Origin: Candidatus Peregrinibacteria bacterium
Lineage (GTDB): Bacteria > Patescibacteriota > Gracilibacteria > UBA1369 > UBA12463
DNA: 5,378 nt
NCBI GenBank assembly: GCA_023245695.1
Contig: JAHFJT010000081.1
Span: 1 to 5,378, forward strand
Direction of reading: 5' to 3'
Shown here: one piece after another, positions 1-5,378 of the stretch
How the letters are laid out: every line of letters starts with the position of its first letter
Position numbering within the stretch: the stretch's first letter is position 1
The notes under the pieces: generated by a model
The model's database searches: none
Told to the model about the DNA's origin: nothing
The model's input: only the letters and a program-made list of their open reading frames with translations
Program-made: the position numbers and the translations under genes

Positions 1-851
1 GCGTTGTCTGGATTGAGGCCGGTCTGAACGACGTAGAAGAGCGCGATCAAGACTGGAAACTGAATCAAAAGTGGTAAACAGCTGCCAAAAGGATTGACCT
101 TATGCTCTTTCCAGAGCGCCATGGTTTCGGTGCTAATCATTTGCTGATTCCCTTTGTGCTTTTCTTTGATGGCCTCGAGTTTTGGCTGGAGCTCCTGCAT
201 TTTCTTCTGAGACTTGAGGGCCTTCTGTGAAGGCGCGAGGAGGATAAGTCGGATCAAGACGGTTAGGAGAATAATCGCAAAACCGAGATCGTGACTTGGG
301 AGCTTGGCGGTGAGGAAGATGAGGACGTTGTAAATTGGCTGATAGAAGACCGTGGTCCATATCCATCGGAAGATGCTCTGATCGACGACAGTGAACTCTG
401 GTGACTCGACCGTCTTGACCGTTTTTCCATCGACGGGGTCGACTATTTTGAATGATACCTTATATCGGCCATTTTCTCCGAAGACAGCGTGGTTCCAGCT
501 GGCGAAGTCGAGGGCTATCTTATCATGCGCCTTTACGATGAGTGGTTGTACATCGGCACATACCATATCTGTCTTGGCGACGACTGGCTGCCACTGATTA
601 TTGACGTACTTCGTGACGTCGAGTGGTTCGCTTGGGCAGTCGTTCGGAACCGTGATGTCTTTATCAGTGTTGTTCTCGATCGTAGCGCCTACAAGGGTAT
701 TCCGGCCGTACTCGGTTTTTGTCGTACTAATCTTGAGTGGTTCGGCGCTTGCGTTCTGGGTTGGAGGTGCGATGAATTTACTAAATACAAAATTCACGAC
801 CAGAAAGATCGCGAGAAACGTGATAACGTTGCGGAAGATATTTTTTGCCAT
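1..851 (-). CDS. yidC: YidC/Oxa1-family membrane protein insertase, C-terminus cut off by window edge
   Basis: YidC inserts and folds inner-membrane proteins, alone or with SecYEG. The first 283 codons are present from the ATG at 849-851; the frame stays open to base 1, so the last transmembrane helices are missing. Visible parts: an N-terminal hydrophobic anchor (about residues 8-25); a small extracytoplasmic beta-rich domain (about 35-158) with two cysteines, C72 and C98; then the insertase core. The core shows FYQPIYNVL (169-177), a transmembrane helix with LTVLIRLILL carrying the family's conserved arginine (R201), a charged cytoplasmic hairpin (207-245) and the signature NPFGSCLPLLIQFPVLIALFY (253-273). 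The domain order is like Gram-negative YidC, but the extracytoplasmic domain is far smaller than the roughly 300-residue proteobacterial P1 domain. It follows rnpA by 14 nt as the third gene of the operon. No Shine-Dalgarno sequence is seen before the ATG, so translation may be coupled to rnpA. The family call is very secure; the role of the extra domain is unknown. Confidence 0.96.
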   Translation of the reverse strand, partial: MAKNIFRNVITFLAIFLVVNFVFSKFIAPPTQNASAEPLKISTTKTEYGRNTLVGATIENNTDKDITVPNDCPSEPLDVTKYVNNQWQPVVAKTDMVCADVQPLIVKAHDKIALDFASWNHAVFGENGRYKVSFKIVDPVDGKTVKTVESPEFTVVDQSIFRWIWTTVFYQPIYNVLIFLTAKLPSHDLGFAIILLTVLIRLILLAPSQKALKSQKKMQELQPKLEAIKEKHKGNQQMISTETMALWKEHKVNPFGSCLPLLIQFPVLIALFYVVQTGLNPDN

Positions 852-865
852 GAGTGATGATGGAG

Positions 866-1210
866 TTAGTGTTGCGAATTGGAAGCTACTGTCTGCAGAA
901 TTTTTTTCAGAGCGTCGCGACGTGTGCCGTGGGCGTAGTGCGCGAGAGTCGGTGATATCATAATGCCATAGTCTGTCTCTTTCTCAAACTCTCCTAAGTG
1001 TTCTCGTATAATAGTGTACGCTTGTCGTCGAACGGTATTTCGGGCGATACTACCAAGCTTCGCAGCTTTCGTAAAAAGGATACAGAAGCGTGCGAGGGGA
1101 AGCTGGGTGTGCCGTGTTCGGATAGAAGCAAGCGGAGTACGGAAACCCTCGCCTTGCTTAAAAAGTATATCGATATCTTTTTTGCTGAGACGATGGAGTT
1201 TTGGAAGCAT
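866..1210 (-). CDS. rnpA: Ribonuclease P protein component
   Basis: This is the small basic protein subunit of RNase P. It binds the catalytic RNA and helps recognise the 5' leader of pre-tRNA. The product is 114 residues, normal for the family. The start shows the RnpA pattern RLSKKDIDILFKQG (7-20), matching the usual 'RL....F..vf..G' segment. The RNA-binding helix is SIARNTVRRQAYTIIRE (54-70). The family motif is RNRxKRxxR; here R57, N58, R61 and R62 fit, but the second arginine is T59 and the last is Y65, so the basic face is reduced. The ATG lies 3 nt after the rpmH stop (TAA TGA ATG), with no Shine-Dalgarno sequence, which suggests translational coupling. Position between rpmH and yidC is the classic conserved order. 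Confidence is high because motif and synteny agree. Confidence 0.95.
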   Translation of the reverse strand: MLPKLHRLSKKDIDILFKQGEGFRTPLASIRTRHTQLPLARFCILFTKAAKLGSIARNTVRRQAYTIIREHLGEFEKETDYGIMISPTLAHYAHGTRRDALKKILQTVASNSQH

Positions 1211-1213
1211 TCA

Positions 1214-1339
1214 TTAAACAGTAAGGCTCTTTCGACCTTTTCTTCGACGTGCTGCGAGGACCTTTCGTCCACCAACTGTCTGTGAGCGCTTGAGGAAGCC
1301 GTGTGTTCGAGCTCTCTTTCGCTTCTTAAGTTTTGACAT
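1214..1339 (-). CDS. rpmH: 50S ribosomal protein L34 (very short)
   Basis: L34 is a small, highly basic protein of the large ribosomal subunit that sits in 23S rRNA. The 41-residue product is rich in Arg and Lys and carries the L34 signature: RTHGFLKR (11-18), GGRKVLAARR (23-32) and KGRKSLTV (34-41). It begins MSKLKKRKRA, so the widespread N-terminal KRT(F/Y)QPS segment is missing and the protein is a few residues shorter than the usual 44-46. Two adjacent in-frame ATGs occur, at 1340-1342 and 1337-1339; a TAG lies two codons before the first. The second was chosen because a weak AGG lies 5 nt before it, but the first would add only one Met. It leads the rpmH-rnpA-yidC operon, about 35 nt downstream of the likely transcription start. 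Identity is secure; the exact start is not. Confidence 0.94.
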   Translation of the reverse strand: MSKLKKRKRARTHGFLKRSQTVGGRKVLAARRRKGRKSLTV

Positions 1340-1380
1340 CATAACCTATGGGGTTTTATTGCTTGGATTTACGCTGGGGC

Positions 1381-1409
1381 AGCTTATCGTGTATTTTTCG
1401 AAGTGTCAA
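1381..1409 (-). promoter_or_regulatory. Promoter of the rpmH-rnpA-yidC operon
   Basis: On the minus strand a perfect -35 box TTGACA (1404-1409) is followed by a 17-nt spacer and a weak -10 box TAAGCT (1381-1386), which keeps the first two bases and the last base of TATAAT. Transcription would start near 1374, giving a leader of about 35 nt before rpmH. The site faces away from the plus-strand promoter in the same 138-nt gap. This is a prediction from the sigma70-type consensus. Confidence 0.65.
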
Positions 1410-1440
1410 CAGCCCGTTTTGACGAAAAGTCCCAATTTTG

Positions 1441-1469
1441 TTGAAATGAAGCGGACGGCTGTGTATAGT
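1441..1469 (+). promoter_or_regulatory. Promoter of the 666-residue membrane protein gene, probably leaderless
   Basis: TTGAAA (1441-1446), a 17-nt spacer and TATAGT (1464-1469) match the sigma70-type consensus at nine of twelve positions with ideal spacing. Only 8 nt separate the -10 box from the ATG at 1478. RNA synthesis starting about 7 nt after the -10 box would therefore begin at or 1-2 nt before the start codon, leaving no room for a Shine-Dalgarno sequence. Confidence 0.7.
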
Positions 1470-1477
1470 TTCCCAGT

Positions 1478-3478
1478 ATGATGCTAAAAGCCCAATACGA
1501 GTTTCTTTTTGTAGGCCGTGACGAGGGAAGTTTCCTCGAGAATTACACGTACGAAGTTCAGCAGAACAAAGGTGGTGCTGGGCAGGTTTTTCTGTGCCTT
1601 GAGGTTCAAAACAACCCAAGTGAAGCTGAAGCGATGGGCGAGGCGATCTTCCAGGAGCTTAAAACCGTTTTTTTTGAAGAAAATGGGGCTGAGGGCTACC
1701 TCCGCTTTGAAAATGCCCTGAAGGCGATCAATCGACGACTCAATGACTTCCGGAAAGGGAAGCTGAATAAGCATATTGGCACGGTTCATGCGATCGTCGC
1801 TGCCGTTGAGCATGGCTCTCTCTATGTCAGCCAGTGTGGCGATAGTGAGGCCTACCTTATACGAAAGCGTTTTGTGAGTATTGTGAGTGAGGGTCTCTCG
1901 GATCCACACCATACTGATGGTGACCTTTTTACGAGTATTGCGAATGGAGATCTGGAACCGGGTGATTTTGTTCTTTTTGCAACGACTCGTCTGCTTCGGT
2001 ATGTGTCCAAAATCGACCTGTCCCGCATGGTGATTTCCAGCAATGTGTCTCGAACGTTGTCCGATGTCCGCGACTCGCTCTCGGGTGAGATTCTTGGACG
2101 CATTGGATTGATCGGTATTGGGATGACTCTCGTGACCGAGGATGTGGTGGTGCCGGGTGCGATTGATGAAGAAGAAGGTCCGCTCCTCCAAAGCGTGAGT
2201 TCATCGGCTGGATCGAGAGCTGCTTCTGTCGCTTCATCGGTGGGTCCATTCTTCGAACGTGCCAAAAAATATATGGGCGCCGTCGTGGAAAAGGCCCGTC
2301 ACTCAGAGGTATTTTCCAAGACCGGGCCGCTTGCTCGTTTTGCAAGCCAACTTCATTACCGCGTCACGCGTGAAAAGGGTGTGACGAAAGATAAGATCCT
2401 TATCGCGTTTCTCGGGGTGATCGTCGTGCTGTCTGGTGGCGTTTGGTTTGTCCATAGTAGTCAGATCAAAAATGCTGAGCTGCTTGCGCTCGATGGGAAG
2501 CTCCAGGAGGCTCGCCAGATGGTCAATGACGCGGAGAGTAAGGGTCAGACCGATAAGGCTGCAGCGGGGGTCATTCTCGCGAGCGCTGAAGAGAAGGCAA
2601 AGGCTGTTTTGAATACGTCGAACTACCGCGCGAAGGCGCTCGAAATTCTTACCCAGATTCAGAGTACTCGAGATCTTCTTGATAACATTAAGCATGTTGC
2701 TGCGCCAAAGGTCGTGGCTGATCTTTCGAGCAAGGGTGCCTCTGGTGCACTCGGTATGATTGCCGCGAAGGACCGATTCTATGTATACGAAGCGCAAAAG
2801 CTCTACGAGGTCATTCTTGATAAAGTTCAGAAGCCCGTGAGCTTCGATGATAATGATCCGGTCATTTCCGGTATTTTATTTGATGAAAAGAGCGAGCCAG
2901 TCTTTTTCTCGAAGGCGGGCAAGGTCTCTGAGTTTATCGATGGCGCGGTGCGTCCGATGTCTGCTCAGGAAGGTGCTTTCCGAAAGGGTGTTCAGATTAC
3001 TGATTGGGGGAGCCGACTCTATATTCTCGACCCATCATCTGATCAGATCTGGAGATACTCCTATATAAAGAGTAAGGGCTCATTTGCGACGGCTGAGGGG
3101 TATAAAACTGAAGGCGATGTAAAAAATGGTGTTGCCCTTACGATCGACTCCAATGTCTATATTCTCAATAGTGACGGCTCGATCTCTCGATTCTATGGCG
3201 GTATCAAGCAGCCACTCGCGATTGATCGTGCGCCGTTCTCGGTCATGACGAACCCAACTCGAATCTACACTGATGCGGATATGACCCAGATCTTTGTGGT
3301 AGATAGCGCTGCCGGAAAGATCTACGTGTACTTCAAAGATCAAAAGACCCAGCATCTCGTCTATCAGCAACAGATTGCGCTCGATGGGGTTACCGATATT
3401 CGTGATGTGAGCTTTGACAAGACGACGAATCAGCTCTACGTGCTTGACGCGAAGAGGATCTACCAGGTACAGATGTAA
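1478..3478 (+). CDS. Membrane protein: degenerate PP2C-like domain, transmembrane helix, helical stalk, beta-propeller
   Basis: I do not recognise a named gene. The 666-residue product has four parts. (1) Residues about 5-222 resemble a PP2C/PPM protein phosphatase fold: IGTVHAIVAAVEHGSLYVSQ (100-119) leads into GDSEAYLIR (121-129), the family's GDSRAYLYR-type strand, and GDFVLFATTRLLRYVS (162-177) sits where active enzymes have 'GD.llL.SDGL.d'. The aspartate of SDGL is absent (TTRL, 169-172), no DG(M/H)GG motif is seen near the N-terminus, and no terminal DN motif is seen, so catalysis is doubtful. (2) A Ser/Ala-rich linker and basic stretch lead to one transmembrane helix (about 306-325), with lysines and arginines before it (N-terminus inside). 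(3) A charged, Ala-rich helical segment spans about 329-408. (4) Six repeats of the form 'lYvlD....iyrY' at 39-48 residue spacing fill 410-666. Inferred role: transmembrane sensor or scaffold. It is divergent to rpmH and begins with two ATG codons; the first is used because it sits at the predicted transcript start. Confidence 0.85.
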   Translation: MMLKAQYEFLFVGRDEGSFLENYTYEVQQNKGGAGQVFLCLEVQNNPSEAEAMGEAIFQELKTVFFEENGAEGYLRFENALKAINRRLNDFRKGKLNKHIGTVHAIVAAVEHGSLYVSQCGDSEAYLIRKRFVSIVSEGLSDPHHTDGDLFTSIANGDLEPGDFVLFATTRLLRYVSKIDLSRMVISSNVSRTLSDVRDSLSGEILGRIGLIGIGMTLVTEDVVVPGAIDEEEGPLLQSVSSSAGSRAASVASSVGPFFERAKKYMGAVVEKARHSEVFSKTGPLARFASQLHYRVTREKGVTKDKILIAFLGVIVVLSGGVWFVHSSQIKNAELLALDGKLQEARQMVNDAESKGQTDKAAAGVILASAEEKAKAVLNTSNYRAKALEILTQIQSTRDLLDNIKHVAAPKVVADLSSKGASGALGMIAAKDRFYVYEAQKLYEVILDKVQKPVSFDDNDPVISGILFDEKSEPVFFSKAGKVSEFIDGAVRPMSAQEGAFRKGVQITDWGSRLYILDPSSDQIWRYSYIKSKGSFATAEGYKTEGDVKNGVALTIDSNVYILNSDGSISRFYGGIKQPLAIDRAPFSVMTNPTRIYTDADMTQIFVVDSAAGKIYVYFKDQKTQHLVYQQQIALDGVTDIRDVSFDKTTNQLYVLDAKRIYQVQM

Positions 3479-3524
3479 AGAGGTGATAGTAGTGCGAGGT
3501 GACGTGAGGCTTTGTGTGTGGTGC

Positions 3525-4799
3525 TTAGCCCGTTGCTACTTTGGCAATCTTGGATGCCATTGATTTGGTGAAGGTTTTTGTGAAGGAGGTCGCGAGTGAA
3601 ACGAGCGACTTTTCACTCTTTTCTTGTTTGGCTTTTTTGGATTTTATGAGGCGTGCGTACACCTGTTCGAACTGTGTGGTAATAGCTCCGATTGAGTACT
3701 TGTCGGCTCGCTTGAGGCTCGCTTGAGACATTTTTTTGGCGAGCGCTGGTGTGCGAATGATCTTGAGTATATTCGTGGCGAGGTCTTTGGCGTTTGCCGT
3801 TTTGCAGAGGAGGCCGTTGTCTTTGATGAGCTCTGGAACTCCACGCTTGGCCACGGCGACGACGGGAAGTCCGTACGACATGCCCTCTATGATCGAGAGG
3901 CCTTGGGTCTCTGAGGTTGATGCAGTGACGAAGAGTGCGGCGTCAGTGTAGATATCTGAGCCGAGAAGTTTTTCGAATGGGACGCTTCCGGTGAAGGTGA
4001 TCGATTTCTCTAGGCCTTCTTGTTGTGCGAGTTGCTTGAGATCGTTTTCGACGGGACCACTTCCGACGATTGTGAGCGTGTACTTTGGTTCTGCGGCATG
4101 CACGATTTTGAATGCCTTGATGACCACATCGAGATTTTTTTCTTTACTGAGACGTCCGACGTAGAGAAGTTTTTTGCTGAAATGGTGTTTGTTGAGATCT
4201 GATGCAGGAAGTTGTGGAAGACGAATGCCGTTCGAGATGGTCTTGGTCGGTCGTTTGATTTTGTACCGTACGAGTGCTTTTCTCGTGCTCTCGGTCGGTG
4301 TTGTGATGAGATCGGCACTATTGTAGTAGAGATTTGCGTAGGTCCATCCAAGTTTGACGAGCACCTTCTCCACGGTGTTTCCCATAATATTGAGACCGAT
4401 AACCTTGAGATACTCCGGTTCCATGAAGTAGGTATGGAAGGTTCCGACGATCGGTTTTCCTGCCATTTTTGCCGCAAGGATCCCATCGGCGCCCATGAAG
4501 AGTGGCGTGTGGAAATGTACTACATCGATCTTGTCTTTTACGAGCTGATAGACGGTGTTTGGATAGAATGGGAGACCGAGCTTGATGTCAGGATAAATGA
4601 GACTTGGGAGCGATGCACAGTACGAGACCTCAATACCTTCAAGCTTTTTCTTACTGATGCGATCTTTTTTTTGAACAGAAGGGGTGAATATCTTTACGTA
4701 GTGTCCACGTTTCACGAGCTCTTTGCTGAGAAGAAGAACCGAGGACGCTACGCCATTGATGGATGGTGGGAAGACGTCGGTAAACATGGCGATACGCAT
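3525..4799 (-). CDS. GT4-family glycosyltransferase (GT-B fold), diacylglycerol glucosyltransferase-like
   Basis: The 424-residue enzyme is predicted to move a sugar from a nucleotide-sugar donor with retention of configuration, at the cytoplasmic membrane face. The N-terminal Rossmann domain starts MRIAMFTDVFPPSINGVASS (1-20), the glycine-containing acceptor/donor loop of this family, and carries HFHTPL (95-100) and FHTYFMEP (121-128). The C-terminal donor domain has ISNGI (188-192), LLYVGRLSKEKNL (211-223), VGSGP (245-249) and the EX7E motif, E297 to E305, in SETQGLSIIEG, followed by GLPVVA (310-315). The HFHTP and FHTYF pattern is typical of glycolipid-making relatives such as Acholeplasma monoglucosyldiacylglycerol synthase and PimB-like mannosyltransferases, but substrate cannot be fixed from sequence. 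A basic 40-residue tail (385-424) follows the fold and could bind membrane. The ATG lies 12 nt after the GT2 stop, without a Shine-Dalgarno sequence; MRIAMF is the normal family start. Confidence 0.93.
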   Translation of the reverse strand: MRIAMFTDVFPPSINGVASSVLLLSKELVKRGHYVKIFTPSVQKKDRISKKKLEGIEVSYCASLPSLIYPDIKLGLPFYPNTVYQLVKDKIDVVHFHTPLFMGADGILAAKMAGKPIVGTFHTYFMEPEYLKVIGLNIMGNTVEKVLVKLGWTYANLYYNSADLITTPTESTRKALVRYKIKRPTKTISNGIRLPQLPASDLNKHHFSKKLLYVGRLSKEKNLDVVIKAFKIVHAAEPKYTLTIVGSGPVENDLKQLAQQEGLEKSITFTGSVPFEKLLGSDIYTDAALFVTASTSETQGLSIIEGMSYGLPVVAVAKRGVPELIKDNGLLCKTANAKDLATNILKIIRTPALAKKMSQASLKRADKYSIGAITTQFEQVYARLIKSKKAKQEKSEKSLVSLATSFTKTFTKSMASKIAKVATG

Positions 4800-4811
4800 G
4801 CGAGAGGTGAG

Positions 4812-5378
4812 TTAGCGAATATCTTCAAAGGTATTTTTTGGTTTTTGGTTGAGCCACAGCACCTGGAAGTAGGACTTGGTGTACGTCCATAGTGTCTTGA
4901 ACGAGCCACTTTCGAAGCGTCGAGGTGATGCGAAGACTTTGATAGAGGTGTCGAGTTGTACTGTACCTTGCTTCATGAGATCGAGTCCGAGAATCACATC
5001 TTCGGCCATCGAGAGCGAGGTATCGAACTTTTCTGAGGATTCGTAGCCGAGTTTTCGCACGGAGAAGTTGAATCCGCAAACATTTTTTTTGCCGATGAGA
5101 TCGTTGAGTTCAAGGAATAGTGTGAAGGAGAGTTCTGAGAGTCCACGCTGGAACTGAGAGTTGTAGTTCAAGACGCCAATGCCGTAGACGGCGACGGTCG
5201 AGAGGGCCTTCGGATTGGTTTCGTCAAAGTGTGCTGCGATCTTCGCAAGCCAGTCTGGCGGAAAGGTACAGTCCGAGTCGGTTGAGACAATGATCTCGTT
5301 TTTGGCTTCTGCAAAGCCTCGCGCTCGTGCATGAGCGATGCCTTTTTGTGATTCATGCACCACGCGAAGATTGAGTGT
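4812..5378 (-). CDS. GT2-family glycosyltransferase, N-terminus cut off by window edge
   Basis: This is the last 188 codons of a GT-A fold family 2 glycosyltransferase; the frame is open at the right edge, so the N-terminal nucleotide-binding strand is missing. Numbering from the first visible codon, the sequence shows SQKGIAHARARGFAEAKNEI (10-29), the usual 'GKa.AlN.gi..A.g' type segment; STDSDCTFPPDWL (32-44) with the DxD metal/donor motif D34-S-D36; NVCGFNFSVRK (99-109), matching the acceptor-side 'G.N.afRr' strand; MAEDVILGLDLMKQG (124-138) with the ED pair that supplies the likely catalytic base; and SPRRFESG (151-158). No transmembrane helix is evident in the visible part. A GTG at 5361-5363 could be mistaken for a start, but conserved sequence continues upstream of it. 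It lies 12 nt before the GT4 gene and is surely co-transcribed with it. Family is clear; substrate (polysaccharide or glycolipid precursor) is unknown. Confidence 0.9.
   Translation of the reverse strand, partial: TLNLRVVHESQKGIAHARARGFAEAKNEIIVSTDSDCTFPPDWLAKIAAHFDETNPKALSTVAVYGIGVLNYNSQFQRGLSELSFTLFLELNDLIGKKNVCGFNFSVRKLGYESSEKFDTSLSMAEDVILGLDLMKQGTVQLDTSIKVFASPRRFESGSFKTLWTYTKSYFQVLWLNQKPKNTFEDIR

Noticed and set aside
489..963. Two plus-strand open frames of about 120 codons over yidC and the end of rnpA.
   Set aside because: They are antisense to the conserved YidC coding sequence and have no plausible start signals or motifs.
1460..1468. A DnaA-box-like nonamer on the minus strand (CTATACACA, one mismatch to TTATACACA) in the gap next to rpmH, hinting at oriC.
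   Set aside because: Only one imperfect copy is seen, it overlaps the -10 box, there is no cluster or AT-rich unwinding stretch, and dnaA is absent.
1484..2191. A 235-codon open frame on the minus strand opposite the membrane protein gene.
   Set aside because: It overlaps a clearly coding plus-strand domain, its translation shows no family motifs, and it is best explained as a shadow of codon bias.
3479..3524. Possible bidirectional terminator between the convergent membrane protein and GT4 genes.
   Set aside because: No GC-rich hairpin followed by a T-run is visible on either strand; only a short direct repeat GAGGTGA (3480 and 3495 area) is seen.
4212..4892. A 226-codon plus-strand open frame across the GT4 gene and the end of the GT2 gene.
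   Set aside because: Both underlying minus-strand genes carry strong family motifs; the opposite frame gives a composition-biased sequence without recognisable domains.
5361..5363. GTG as the start of the GT2 protein.
   Set aside because: The same frame continues to the window edge, and a GT2 needs about 80 more residues before the DxD motif, so the gene is truncated by the window and does not start here.
1..5378. Alternative genetic code 25 (TGA read as glycine), used by some candidate-phylum bacteria.
   Set aside because: All genes read full length under the standard code with TAA stops and intact motifs; no in-frame TGA needs suppression.
1..5378. CRISPR arrays, tRNA genes, insertion sequences or phage remnants.
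   Set aside because: No spaced repeats, cloverleaf-like segments, terminal inverted repeats or transposase/integrase motifs were seen; the window is almost entirely occupied by coding sequence.

Overview
The window looks like a chromosomal segment of a bacterium of roughly balanced base composition that uses the standard genetic code. All five visible stop codons are TAA and no in-frame TGA has to be read through. Several features suggest a Candidate Phyla Radiation (Patescibacteria) type lineage, with Peregrinibacteria-like as one possibility. These are a very short L34 without the usual N-terminal motif, a YidC with a small extracytoplasmic domain unlike the large proteobacterial P1 domain, little Shine-Dalgarno use, a probable leaderless mRNA, and a large unfamiliar membrane protein beside a core operon. 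This placement is an inference from style, not from a marker phylogeny.

Left part (1-1339, minus strand): the conserved ribosome/secretion operon rpmH-rnpA-yidC, tightly packed with gaps of 3 and 14 nt. rpmH is only 41 codons and sits at 1214-1339. yidC runs off the left edge, so its C-terminus is missing. The usual neighbours dnaA (upstream of rpmH) and yidD (between rnpA and yidC) are not here.

Middle (1340-1477): a short divergent intergenic region with two promoter-like sites facing apart. TTGACA-17-TAAGCT drives rpmH-rnpA-yidC leftward. TTGAAA-17-TATAGT drives the gene to the right and lies so close to its ATG that the transcript is probably leaderless.

Centre (1478-3478, plus strand): a 666-residue membrane protein, the most unusual item here. 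It has an N-terminal PP2C/PPM-like domain whose metal-binding aspartates appear to be missing, one transmembrane helix, a helical stalk, and a C-terminal domain with six repeats that looks like a six-bladed beta-propeller. The layout suggests a transmembrane sensor or scaffold with a cytoplasmic pseudophosphatase and an extracytoplasmic propeller.

Right part (3525-5378, minus strand): two adjacent glycosyltransferase genes, transcribed from the right edge inward. An incomplete GT2-family enzyme is followed 12 nt later by a complete GT4-family (GT-B fold) enzyme resembling diacylglycerol glucosyltransferases. They probably act in making an envelope glycolipid or polysaccharide. They converge on the 666-residue gene across 46 nt with no obvious hairpin terminator.
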